DNA of 64,000 nucleotides, from positions 1 to 64,000 of the forward strand of contig NZ_JARHUJ010000002.1 of NCBI RefSeq assembly GCF_029223285.1, in the 5' to 3' direction. The translations under genes and the position numbers were made by a program. This document shows positions 18,460 through 26,729 of this stretch, piece after piece (within the stretch, counting starts at the first letter, position 1; each line of letters begins with the position of its first letter). Source of the DNA: Paraflavitalea sp. CAU 1676. GTDB lineage: Bacteria > Bacteroidota > Bacteroidia > Chitinophagales > Chitinophagaceae. Under the pieces are notes generated by a model, which saw only the letters and a list, made by a program, of their open reading frames with translations, had not been told where the DNA came from and did no database searches.

Positions 18460-19059
18460 TTATTTAAACAGCATTTTTAAAATGATCTCCTTCCTGGCCA
18501 GCAACATTTGCTTGTATTGCCTGTCGGAATACTGGAACAGTTTCTTGAACAGGGGCTGTATCACCACCGGGTGCGACAGCAGGGAGATGAGGCTGATGAG
18601 AAACTGAACGGGTTCCATTTTCTCGATGGTGCCCTTCTTGATCTCGGCTTCGATATCGCGCAGGAAGTTCTTGAGCCTTTCCGTTTTCTTGAGATCGGTG
18701 ATGATCTCGTTCTGCTTTTCCACATCCTCATTGATACGCGTTACCATGTAGGTGTCGAGGTAAGGGTAGGTGAAGGCCTGTTCCATGAATATGTCGATAA
18801 AGTGCTCGATCTTCTTTCTGAAAGAGGTTTCGGTACTCATCGCCATTTCGAGCCGCATGTCCATCGTAGCGCGCGCTTCCCTAAGGATCTGGTCGAACAG
18901 GAGATCGCGTGACCGGAAATAGTAATTCACCAGGGTTCTGTTGACCCCGGCGGCGTCGGCTATTTCCTGCGTGGTCGCGTTAAACCTTCCTTCGGTGAAG
19001 AAAAGCTTGCGGGCGGCGTCCTTGATCTGCTGTTCGGTTTGACTGTCTTTTACTGCCAT
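18460..19059 (-). CDS. TetR/AcrR-family regulator, autoregulated (TetR1)
   Basis: A 199-residue TetR protein with its DNA-binding domain at about residues 6-52: TQEIADAAGVNRTLVNYYF is a textbook HTH with the NYYF end. A basic C-terminus and helices containing FIDIFMEQAFTYPYLDTYMV form the effector domain; ligand unknown. I use the ATG at 19059 (MAVKDSQ); a TTG at 19065 would place two more codons in the operator region. A consensus promoter at 19089-19119 overlaps a perfect operator at 19071-19088, so it very likely represses itself. It heads a minus-strand set comprising TetR2 and the TolC-adaptor-RND pump. Confidence 0.9.
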   Translation of the reverse strand: MAVKDSQTEQQIKDAARKLFFTEGRFNATTQEIADAAGVNRTLVNYYFRSRDLLFDQILREARATMDMRLEMAMSTETSFRKKIEHFIDIFMEQAFTYPYLDTYMVTRINEDVEKQNEIITDLKKTERLKNFLRDIEAEIKKGTIEKMEPVQFLISLISLLSHPVVIQPLFKKLFQYSDRQYKQMLLARKEIILKMLFK

Positions 19060-19070
19060 TGACAATAAAG

Positions 19071-19088
19071 TTTGACAAAATTGTCAAA
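19071..19088. promoter_or_regulatory. TetR-type operator with perfect 8-bp arms
   Basis: TTTGACAA-AA-TTGTCAAA is an inverted repeat with perfect 8-bp arms. An extra half-site TTGACAA lies at 19059-19065. It spans the expected transcription start of the TetR1 gene, just downstream of its -7 box, which is the position expected for autorepression. Confidence 0.8.
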
Positions 19089-19119
19089 CAAAGGTATTCA
19101 ACAACACGGTATTTCCAAA
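19089..19119 (-). promoter_or_regulatory. Bacteroidota-type promoter of TetR1
   Basis: On the minus strand TTTG at 19116-19119 is followed by exactly 19 bp and then TACCTTTG (19089-19096), matching the TTTG-N19-TAnnTTTG consensus of the Bacteroidota primary sigma factor. Confidence 0.75.
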
Positions 19120-19438
19120 CGGGAGAGTTGTTAAAATGGCTTTAACGCCCTGGAGAAGGGTGCTAAGTTATTCTTTTACAGTGAATTTGGGAAGTGGGAA
19201 ATCTTATCCACACTGGGGTGGTGGAAACTCCGCCCGGGACAAACGTTTCCGGTGTTCCGGGCGGAGCAGGTTTTCTCGCATGGGTTCGGGTGCCGGCGGG
19301 CGCTTTTATCGGGACCTGCAGGAGCGGGAGGCATGGGCAGTGGTAAGTGGCGACGAGTGCTGCCAGTCCGTCTCACTGACCGGTTTCAGCCCCGCTTAGG
19401 CTTTAGCAGCAGCCTGAGCCAGGCGCTGTCGAGGCAAC

Positions 19439-20563
19439 CTACATCGCCGCTACTTCAGCCTCCAGGCGCTGGTAGGCGTTGGTGGTGGCGGGTGCGGGTG
19501 GTGCTACCATCGCACCAGGAGCGGCGGGTGCTACCGGGGCGGGTTGGGCGGCCTGGGCAGCCTGGGCATTCCTTACCGCCTCTACTTTCCGTTGGGCTTT
19601 GGTACCCTCGGAATTCTCGTTCGTTTTAAAGCCAAGATAGGCCCCTGCACTGATGCCCAGCATGGCCAGTTGCCAGGATTCAAACTCTATGAAAGGAAAC
19701 TTTTGCAGACCCACATTCGTGAGGAAGGAACTGATATAGGCGATCCCGAATATCAGGTTGAAAATGACGGTTTGAAACCGGTGGATGCTGATGCCACCTT
19801 CATCCGACAGGAGGTCGATAAAGAGCCCCTGGGTGTCGGTAAGGTCCTGATGGCGGATAGGCGCCTGGCCTTTGTCCTTTTGCAATTGGGTATTATCGAT
19901 CATTTTGCCAAACATGGATACAGCCAATCCTCCTCCCAGGAGGATCACACTGCTGGGAGGGAGTGCCACCAGGTAACCGGTGTATATGTAAAAGGTTAGA
20001 TAGCAGGATAATATGATCACCGTCCACCAGAACAATTGCACCCGTGCAAAACTGTAGGGCCTGTCTTTTGCGGGGCGCAGTGCGCTCGTTTCGGGATAGT
20101 AGCTGGCGTCCTTGCAAAGGGCTGTTTGACTGAGTAACCAAAGGCCTGTACCAGCTATCAATACGAAGCTGATGAGGAGGGGAAAGGCTATGCTCTTCCT
20201 TTTGAGGTCGGCATAGATCCTTTCCGGGTGGTCGAAGTCTTCTTTCCAACTTTTGATATATCCTGCTTTATTGGCTTCTGCCACAGCATTGGCGATGCTG
20301 TCTTTCTTTTTCTGATCGTTTCCGGTGCTGTCGGCCGCAGGGGCTGCAGGTTTCGCATCCTTAGCGGGTGGGGCCGCTTTGGCAGCATCTTCCCCCGCAC
20401 CTTTTTTGGGCTCGGCGGGAGCCTCCTTTTTCTCTTTCGCGGGATCAGCCTTGTCAGCGGTTTTGGTGGGTTTGTTGGCCGTGGTGTCTATATTGTTGGG
20501 ACCCTGGCCCCATGAAACCGTTGTGGCCAATATAAGCAGTATTACTATGGCAAAGCGATACAT
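19439..20563 (-). CDS. membrane protein of unknown family with Ala/Pro/Lys-rich region
   Basis: About 374 residues starting at MYRFAIVILL (20563), which opens a signal peptide ending SWGQ; an upstream start at 20632 adds an implausible leader. Residues 25-95 are a low-complexity A/P/K/E/D segment. After a soluble patch (SWKEDFDHPERIYADLKRK) come five hydrophobic segments, the first near 125-145 (FPLLISFVLIAGTGLWLL). A polar loop of about 60 residues separates the third and fourth (KMIDNTQLQKDKGQAPIRHQ). The C-terminus is again A/P-rich. I recognise no domain. It is apparently monocistronic and starts about 100 bp downstream of a 14-bp palindrome (20665-20678). Confidence 0.75.
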   Translation of the reverse strand: MYRFAIVILLILATTVSWGQGPNNIDTTANKPTKTADKADPAKEKKEAPAEPKKGAGEDAAKAAPPAKDAKPAAPAADSTGNDQKKKDSIANAVAEANKAGYIKSWKEDFDHPERIYADLKRKSIAFPLLISFVLIAGTGLWLLSQTALCKDASYYPETSALRPAKDRPYSFARVQLFWWTVIILSCYLTFYIYTGYLVALPPSSVILLGGGLAVSMFGKMIDNTQLQKDKGQAPIRHQDLTDTQGLFIDLLSDEGGISIHRFQTVIFNLIFGIAYISSFLTNVGLQKFPFIEFESWQLAMLGISAGAYLGFKTNENSEGTKAQRKVEAVRNAQAAQAAQPAPVAPAAPGAMVAPPAPATTNAYQRLEAEVAAM

Positions 20564-20760
20564 AACCTGGTGTTTTTTTAATGAAGAATAGAACAGTCGT
20601 TCACTAAAAGTAGTGCAGGCTGTATTCGTCACCTACCGTGTTTTAACCCATGTCGGTTACCGTCAAAACAGCTGTTTTAACGGTTTTTGCGGACCGTTTA
20701 AACCCGGTGCCTAGTTGTGGCACAGCTAATAAGAAAAGGGGACTGGTAAAACGGCAAGGG

Positions 20761-21438
20761 TCAAAACCCAATTCCTATTGAGATGATTAAAATATTATCC
20801 TTTGTAAAAGGATTGAAGAAATATCCACTTGAGGTCAGCCTATAAAAAGAATATTCAGCAAACAATCCACGCTGCACATCAAAGCCGGTTTGATACAACA
20901 AGGTTTTTTGATAAGAAATACCCGTCCGAAGAGATCTGACAGGGCTAAAGGCCAGTTCGCCCCAGGTGTAAAAAAAACGGCTCTCCTTTCCGCTAAAATC
21001 TATTACATATTCCGATTCGGCATAGTAGTCAAATTTCTCGTACTTTAAACTCAATTCAAGACCGGGAGCAACACCGTTTATATTACCCAACAGTCCTCCC
21101 AACATGGGCGTTGCCGTAATTTCAAATTGGCCAGTCTTTTCGAAATTCCACCCTGTAAAAACAGACACCGTGTGCAGGTCTTCGTAATTATACCTTGTTT
21201 CAAGATGTAATTTTTTGTGATCCGTATAGCCGATCAGCGTGAATGAATTCTTCTCATTGGGCAGGATATTATAATAAAATGATGCGGCACCGGTCCATTT
21301 CGCTCCGGGAGCAACTGTCTGCTGTTGTTGTGCTGAAAGCAGGCAACAAAAAATGAAAAGCGGGAGTAAAGTCAGTGTTAGTTGACGTATAGCTGTCTCC
21401 TGAAACACAATGGGTTGACTATTAGTTGTACATTTCAT
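20761..21438 (-). CDS. small outer-membrane beta-barrel protein
   Basis: About 225 residues. The N-terminal region has an atypically late hydrophobic core (residues 19-35, TLTLLPLFIFCCLLSAQ) ending in an AQ-type cleavage site. The mature part is a chain of amphipathic strands (FYYNILPNEKNSFTLIGY, KYEKFDYYAESEYVIDF) ending in IISIGIGF, typical of a C-terminal outer-membrane strand. The ATG at 21438 overlaps the 3' end of the TPR lipoprotein gene by 17 bp, so the two are probably translationally coupled. Function unknown; in the family such barrels often serve as surface sensors or transport pores. Confidence 0.7.
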   Translation of the reverse strand: MKCTTNSQPIVFQETAIRQLTLTLLPLFIFCCLLSAQQQQTVAPGAKWTGAASFYYNILPNEKNSFTLIGYTDHKKLHLETRYNYEDLHTVSVFTGWNFEKTGQFEITATPMLGGLLGNINGVAPGLELSLKYEKFDYYAESEYVIDFSGKESRFFYTWGELAFSPVRSLRTGISYQKTLLYQTGFDVQRGLFAEYSFYRLTSSGYFFNPFTKDNILIISIGIGF

Positions 21439-23110
21439 GATAATGCCGGGCAACGGATAGTTCGGGCCGGTCGCTGTTGGCAGTGGCCATCTTTAACAAC
21501 TGTACATAGAGCTCGGCGGCCCTGGCTTTTTCTTTCCCTTGCGAAGCAGCCTGCGCTGCGCCATACAGGGAATTGAACCGGTTGGGATTCTTTTTCATGC
21601 TTTTATCGTAGGCTACCAGCGCTTCTTTGGGACGCCCGATGCTTAACAGCAGATCTCCGAGTTGCTCACGGGCGGGCAATACTTCGGCCGGCGTGACAGG
21701 ATGTTTTTCGGTATTGTCTTCCATGGCTGCTGCCAGCTCCATATAGGAAACGGCCGTATCTATCGCCCCCTGACCGGCATACCACCAGCTCCGGGCTATG
21801 TTGATCTGTACAGCGACCTGGTTGGCCTTATAGCTGTCTTTTTGCGCGATAAGGGTATCGTGCAGTTGTTGCATGATCCCGATTTCAAGTGCTGCATTGG
21901 CCTGGTTGCCCGTATGCGCGGCTCCCAGCGCTCTGGCAAAATGAATGATCGATCGTTGCCAGGGGTAGGCCGTCCAATCAAAATTGGCTGACGGCGTTTG
22001 CAGGGTAGCGGCTTTCTTCCAATCCTTATTTTCGAGCGCCATCCGGGCAGGAATGGCAGCAAAGGCATAGGCTACCTTGAAGTTGGCCGGGTGCACTTCG
22101 CGTATTGCCGACAGATAGTTCAGTTGTTTCCTGGAATTTAGATTGTCGCCCTGTTGCAGGTATCCATACATCATGTAATCCAGGGCATGCAGCTCTTCAT
22201 CCCAATGCCCCTTGATGCCCGCCTGCTCTGCATAACATTGTGCCGATGATGCGGCCTCCTGATTTGACTGTATACATTCATTCCACATTCCCAGTCGCGT
22301 AAATATATGGGAGGGCATATGAAGGGCATGAGCCGAAGAGGGGGCCAGTGCAGCATACCGGCGGGCGGCTTCCAGGGCATTTTGCGCGAGGCCAGGTGCA
22401 TCATACGAATGGATGAGGTAATGCACCACGCCGGGATGATCGGGATAACTTGCATAAAGCGTATTCAATAGTTCGCCTGCCACTAATTGTTTTTGATAGG
22501 TCTTGTCGGCCGGATCGGCTGCTGCATCCAACGCCAGTGCATAGAAAACCTTAGCTTCTCTGTCATCAGGATAAGCTGCTTGCAGGTCACGCATCGCCGC
22601 TTCAAAGCGAAGACAACGCGTGCGATGGGAATCTTTTTCGTAACCGGCATAAAAGGCATCTATTGCTTCGAGGTACTTTGCTTCGCGGGGTGTTGGCGAT
22701 GGCAGTTTTTTAGCGATGGCTATGGCAGTGGCACCTTTCTTCAATTCTTCGGGCAATGGTGGCGTCCAGAGCGGATGAAAATTGCTCATCGCTATTCCCC
22801 AATAGGCCATATAACAGGATGGCTCTGATTGAATGATCCCTGCAAAAACCTTTTCCGCCTCATCGTATTCGAAGGAGTGCAATAGTTTGAGGCCAAGTGC
22901 GAATGGGGCGACATTGGCATCACTCACGGTGGCATTGAATGTGAGGGTGCCAAATTTGGATTGCAGCGGGCCACACACAATGAGTTTCCCCTCTTTGAGT
23001 TGCAGGGCGGCTATCTGCTCTGGTGCAGGCGCCTTGCCATTGTTTCGGCAAGTGCAAAGCAGTAAACAAGCTATCGCCCCGGTTAGTCGGGAAATGTTGG
23101 AGGTGGACAT
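21422..23110 (-). CDS. tetratricopeptide-repeat lipoprotein
   Basis: A 562-residue protein with a lipoprotein-like start (hydrophobic core then LLCTC at residues 17-21) and several helical-hairpin repeats. Examples are FEYDEAEKVFAGIIQSEPSCYMAYWGIAMS near residues 80-108, ALEAARRYAALAPSSAHALHMPSHIFTRLG in the centre and PKEALVAYDKSMKKNPNRFNSLYGAAQAA near the C-terminus. Such TPR proteins occur in Bacteroidota periplasm and bind protein or peptide partners. The hairpin signature PSHIFTRLGMWNECI is seen in a family of uncharacterised TPR proteins. It overlaps the beta-barrel gene, suggesting a joint outer-membrane role. Confidence 0.85.
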   Translation of the reverse strand: MSTSNISRLTGAIACLLLCTCRNNGKAPAPEQIAALQLKEGKLIVCGPLQSKFGTLTFNATVSDANVAPFALGLKLLHSFEYDEAEKVFAGIIQSEPSCYMAYWGIAMSNFHPLWTPPLPEELKKGATAIAIAKKLPSPTPREAKYLEAIDAFYAGYEKDSHRTRCLRFEAAMRDLQAAYPDDREAKVFYALALDAAADPADKTYQKQLVAGELLNTLYASYPDHPGVVHYLIHSYDAPGLAQNALEAARRYAALAPSSAHALHMPSHIFTRLGMWNECIQSNQEAASSAQCYAEQAGIKGHWDEELHALDYMMYGYLQQGDNLNSRKQLNYLSAIREVHPANFKVAYAFAAIPARMALENKDWKKAATLQTPSANFDWTAYPWQRSIIHFARALGAAHTGNQANAALEIGIMQQLHDTLIAQKDSYKANQVAVQINIARSWWYAGQGAIDTAVSYMELAAAMEDNTEKHPVTPAEVLPAREQLGDLLLSIGRPKEALVAYDKSMKKNPNRFNSLYGAAQAASQGKEKARAAELYVQLLKMATANSDRPELSVARHYHEMYN

Positions 23111-23649
23111 GAGGAAGATATTTAAGGTGATGCAGGGTGCGCGACCGATTGATGCCTGAAATATTTGTAAGGTTTGTGGACATTATACGCCCTTTCATTT
23201 TTAGAGAAAATGACCATATTTCAAAGTTGTGCTATTAATACGGGACCGGTACGGGAGCGGTACGGAGCGGGTACGGGAGCGCTACGGGCCGGGTGCCTGC
23301 GGGCGGAAAACTGGTTGCACAACAAGTTAGGAATATTTTACTACTGACCTTCCTGATTTTTACTCCTGACTGGAAGCAAAATTACAACAGAATAAAACCG
23401 ATTCCAGCATTAGTGAGCCTTATGTCAGGTTATGTCATGTAAAGTCATGACATTTCTTTGTTTTATCTGCAGTAACGGGGCGGTTTTTATTCCTCATCCA
23501 TCGATGGCTGCAGGTTGACGCGGCTGGTTTTGCGGGAAGGACGAACGTAGTAGAAAAATAGGCGGGCTGCCGGCAAGGTGGTTGCCAGCCATTGCAACAG
23601 CGGTATCAGCAGAAGGATTAAACATCTATACGTTTGCATGCAGGATCGG
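23111..23649. other. noncoding region of about 540 bp
   Basis: It contains five tandem 11-bp units at 23239-23293 (TACGGGAGCGG type), AT-rich sequence and an 8-bp duplication (TTATGTCA in TCAGGTTATGTCATG, near 23423-23440). No gene-like frame is seen on either strand. Confidence 0.5.
23239..23293. repeat. five tandem 11-bp GC-rich repeats
   Basis: TACGGGACCGG, TACGGGAGCGG, TACGGAGCGGG, TACGGGAGCGC and TACGGGCCGGG follow one another at 23239, 23250, 23261, 23272 and 23283. The period of 11 is close to one helical turn. The function is unknown. Confidence 0.75.
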
Positions 23650-24990
23650 TTAAAGCAGTATGCTGCTCAGCAGAAAGGCCATCGCCACGGTTACCAGTAC
23701 GGCGGTGAGCCCCGGTATGATGAAACTGTGGTTGATGACGAATTTGCCGATGCGGGTAGTGCCGGTACGGTCGAAGTCCATCGCCGCCACCAGGGTTGGG
23801 TAGCCGGGCAACAGGAAATCGCCATTCACGGCCGGGAACATCGCCAGCAGGTGCGGATTGGAGATGCCCAACGCTACGCCCATGGGCATCATGGTGCGGG
23901 TGGTGGCTGCCTGACTGAAAGTAAGTGCCCCCATGAGGAATAATGCGAAGGCAAAGGTCCACGGTGCATCCTGGGTGATCTCTCCAAAGGCTCGTTTGAT
24001 GAGTGGTTCATTGGCATCCATAAAGGTGGCGCTCATCCATACCACGCCCAATACCGATACTACTGCCGTAGCCATCGAAGTAAATAAGCTGGCTTTGGTG
24101 ACCTCCGAAGGGGCAGTCCTGGTGAGTAACATCATGAGTGCTGCGGCAGACAGCGTAATGATGATGATGAGGCTGGTGAGGTTGAGCGAGCCATCGGCAT
24201 TGACGCTGAAGTTGGGCTTGCCGGCGCCCACATTGGGCACCAGTTGTGGGAATGATCCAAAGAATATGATCAGCAGGATAGCTGCTGCAAATATGCCCAC
24301 GGCCAGTTTGGCGCCGGGTTTTATTTCGGTATTGCCTGAACTGCTTTTGTCGATACTGGCGGCGAAGGCCGGATCTTTCATCTTCTCCAGGAATTCAGGA
24401 TCCTCGGTCAGCTCTTTTCCTTTCCTGCGCACCACCAGTATGCCTGCCAGTATACCCATCAGGCAGGAGGGGATACATACTTTCATGATATCGACCGATG
24501 CGGTGGAGGTGGCCAGTACCGTTGCCATGGTGGCGGTGGCTGCACTCATGGGGCTACCGGTGAGCGACAGGTGCGAGGCGATGACCGATATGGTGAGTGG
24601 CCGCTCGGGTCGTATGCGCTTTTTGGCCGATACCTCGGCGATGATGGGCAGCAGGGAATACACGAGGTGTGAGGTGCCAGCAAACAGGCAAAGGAAATAA
24701 GTGGTGAAGGGCGCTATGAATACGATGCGCGATGGATTGCTGCGGATGATCTTTTCGGCGATGCTGACCAGGTAATCGAGGCCGCCCGCTGCCTGCAGCG
24801 TGGCGGCCGTAGTAACGATGGCCAGGATGATCAGCAACACGGCAATGGGAGGTTCGGCCGGTGGCAAATGGAACACGAGTACGAAGATCAGCAGTCCGAC
24901 CATTCCCATTACGCCCAGTCCGATCCCCTTCATCCTGGAGCCAATGAGTATCATAGCCAGCAGGATGATCAACTGGATAAGGGTGATCAT
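23650..24990 (-). CDS. anaerobic C4-dicarboxylate transporter, DcuA/DcuB family
   Basis: A 446-residue integral membrane protein with about 11-12 hydrophobic segments. Family features include the glycine-rich start (GLGVMGMVGLLIFVLVF), FLCLFAGTSHLVYSLLPII, and the conserved SVIASHLSLTGSPMSAAT re-entrant segment. Known Dcu carriers exchange fumarate, malate, succinate or aspartate. The gene starts with ATGA overlap (24987-24990) at the end of aspA, as in other aspA-dcu pairs, which supports exchange of aspartate for succinate or fumarate. DcuA and DcuB cannot be told apart from sequence, so no symbol is given. Confidence 0.9.
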   Translation of the reverse strand: MITLIQLIILLAMILIGSRMKGIGLGVMGMVGLLIFVLVFHLPPAEPPIAVLLIILAIVTTAATLQAAGGLDYLVSIAEKIIRSNPSRIVFIAPFTTYFLCLFAGTSHLVYSLLPIIAEVSAKKRIRPERPLTISVIASHLSLTGSPMSAATATMATVLATSTASVDIMKVCIPSCLMGILAGILVVRRKGKELTEDPEFLEKMKDPAFAASIDKSSSGNTEIKPGAKLAVGIFAAAILLIIFFGSFPQLVPNVGAGKPNFSVNADGSLNLTSLIIIITLSAAALMMLLTRTAPSEVTKASLFTSMATAVVSVLGVVWMSATFMDANEPLIKRAFGEITQDAPWTFAFALFLMGALTFSQAATTRTMMPMGVALGISNPHLLAMFPAVNGDFLLPGYPTLVAAMDFDRTGTTRIGKFVINHSFIIPGLTAVLVTVAMAFLLSSILL

Positions 24991-26402
24991 TGGGTGATGA
25001 ATTTGGGATTGATGAGGTTGTCGATGGAATAGATCTCATCCCATTTGGCCTGGGTGATCAGTTTCTTTTCTTTCACGGCGATATCATGTACCGATTTGCC
25101 GGTCTTCAACGCTTCTTTGGCAATGGCGGCCGACTCTTCATAACCGATGATCGGATTGAGTTGCGTCACTATGCCGATGCTTTGCATGACCTGTTGCTTG
25201 GTGAATTCTGCATTGGCGGTGATGCCCACCACACATTTTTCGCGCAGGGTATTGCAGGCCTTGGTGATGTATTCGAGTGAGGTGAAGAGCGAGAAGCCGA
25301 TCACGGGTTCCATTACATTCAGTTGTAATTGTCCCGCTTCGGCGGCCATGGTTACGGTGAGGTCGGCTCCGATCACGTAAAAGCAGGTTTGGTTCACGAC
25401 TTCCGGTATCACGGGGTTCACCTTGCCGGGCATGATGGAGGAGCCCGGTTGCATGGGCGGCAGGTTGATCTCGCCCAGGCCGCAACGCGGTCCGCTGCTT
25501 AAGAGTCGAAGGTCATTACAGATCTTGCTGAGCTTGATGGCGCTGCGCTTAAGCGTACCGCTTAGCTGCACAAAGGCCCCGGTGTCGTAAGTGGCTTCGA
25601 TGAGGTCGGCCGCCAATATAACCGGTATGCCGCTGATGGCTGCCAGGTGCTTTACGCAAAGCTCCGCATATCCTGCGGGTGCATTGACGCCGGTACCGAT
25701 GGCCGTGGCGCCCATATTCACTTCGGTGATCAGTTTCTCGGCCTCGCGGAGGCGCAATACATCTTCTCCGATGGTGGTGGCAAAGGCATTGAACTCCTGG
25801 CCCATTGTCATGGGCACCGCATCCTGCAATTGGGTGCGGCCCATCTTGAGTACGGTAGATAATTCTTTTCCTTTATTGTAAAACGCTTTCTGCAATTGTT
25901 CGAGCGCGTCGGCAAATGCATCGATCTTCAGGTAGAGGGCAATGCGGAAGGCGCTGGGGTAGGCATCATTGGTGCTTTGCGAGAGGTTTACATCGTTGTT
26001 GGGATGGAGATAGTCGTATTCGCCTTTTTTGTGTCCGAGGTGTTCCAGGCCGACGTTGGCGATGACCTCATTCGCATTCATGTTGGTAGAGGTGCCGGCG
26101 CCTCCCTGTATAAGATCACTGATGAACTGGTCAACAAACTCGCCCTTGATCAGCCGGTCGCAGGCGTACACGATGGCGTCGGCTTTTTTAGGGTCCAGCA
26201 CGCCCAGTTCCTTGTTGGCGATGGCGGCTGCTTTTTTTACATAGCCGAATGCCTTGATGAAGAGTGGCTCATTGCTGATGGGGATGCCGGTGATGTCGAA
26301 ATTCTCTTTGGCCCGGAGGGTTTGTACGCCGTAATAACAATCATTGGACAACTGCTTTTCTCCCAGGAAATCATGCTCTGTGCGATAAGTAGGCATAGCC
26401 AT
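24987..26402 (-). CDS. aspA: aspartate ammonia-lyase (aspartase)
   Basis: A 471-residue fumarase/aspartase superfamily enzyme. The signature GSSIMPGKVNP is at residues 320-330, with the catalytic serine in the mobile SS loop; other conserved regions are TSTNMNANEV (104-113), GRTQLQDAVPMTMGQE (188-203) and QSTNDAYPSAFR (142-153). The reaction is L-aspartate to fumarate plus ammonia in the cytosol. The product feeds fumarate respiration or the TCA cycle, and the co-encoded Dcu transporter would exchange the acids. A promoter candidate lies at 26558-26587 with a leader of about 150 bp. The first codon ATG is at 26402; a second at 26396 is equally usable. Confidence 0.95.
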   Translation of the reverse strand: MAMPTYRTEHDFLGEKQLSNDCYYGVQTLRAKENFDITGIPISNEPLFIKAFGYVKKAAAIANKELGVLDPKKADAIVYACDRLIKGEFVDQFISDLIQGGAGTSTNMNANEVIANVGLEHLGHKKGEYDYLHPNNDVNLSQSTNDAYPSAFRIALYLKIDAFADALEQLQKAFYNKGKELSTVLKMGRTQLQDAVPMTMGQEFNAFATTIGEDVLRLREAEKLITEVNMGATAIGTGVNAPAGYAELCVKHLAAISGIPVILAADLIEATYDTGAFVQLSGTLKRSAIKLSKICNDLRLLSSGPRCGLGEINLPPMQPGSSIMPGKVNPVIPEVVNQTCFYVIGADLTVTMAAEAGQLQLNVMEPVIGFSLFTSLEYITKACNTLREKCVVGITANAEFTKQQVMQSIGIVTQLNPIIGYEESAAIAKEALKTGKSVHDIAVKEKKLITQAKWDEIYSIDNLINPKFITQ

Positions 26403-26557
26403 TTATTTGTAAGGTGGATAAATACTGTATTGGCTGCCAGTTGAGACTGATGCAGCAGTAAATATTTAATGCCGGTGGGTTGCAGGGGAGTGGCGAGGAC
26501 AGTAACAAGGCGGGTAAGCGCAACACATTATTGTACTAGTGTGCGAAGCCGATGAAC

Positions 26558-26587
26558 CAAATATAAATAAAAGGGGATGCTTTCCAA
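26558..26587 (-). promoter_or_regulatory. promoter candidate of aspA-dcu
   Basis: On the minus strand TTG (26585-26587) is followed by 19 bp and then TATATTTG (26558-26565), close to the TTG-N19-TAnnTTTG consensus. It precedes a long untranslated leader of about 150 bp. Confidence 0.5.
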
Positions 26588-26664
26588 TAAAAATAGGTGG
26601 ATCCTGTATAAAACCGGGCAGATAAGTTTGAACAGATTAAAGGCTTGTTAAGAGCTGGTGTAGT

Positions 26665-26692
26665 AAATGAAAAGGTCCGGCAAAACCGGACC
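26665..26692 (-). terminator. terminator of the Ada gene
   Basis: A 7-bp stem GGTCCGG/CCGGACC with the loop CAAAA is followed, on the minus strand, by TTTTCATTTA. It lies about 40 bp beyond the ada stop codon. Confidence 0.7.
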
Positions 26693-26729
26693 CTCTATGA
26701 TTTCGCACAATCGTATTTATTTTCTGGTA

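Larger units (their letters stand above)
19060..19438. other. intergenic region of about 380 bp
   Basis: Apart from the TetR promoter and operator at its left end, it holds a 10-bp inverted repeat (CTCCGCCCGG at 19228-19237, CCGGGCGGAG at 19257-19266). Short open frames on both strands are G/C-rich and not protein-like. I see no gene. Confidence 0.5.
26403..26729. other. intergenic region of about 330 bp with a promoter and a terminator
   Basis: Contains a leader of about 150 bp for aspA, the promoter candidate at 26558-26587, and a terminator at 26665-26692 serving the Ada gene. No coding frame is seen. Confidence 0.5.

Noticed and set aside
19136-19399. 87-codon frame between TetR and membrane protein
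   Set aside because: Composition is G/R/S-rich, no start context, and covers an inverted repeat; not protein-like.
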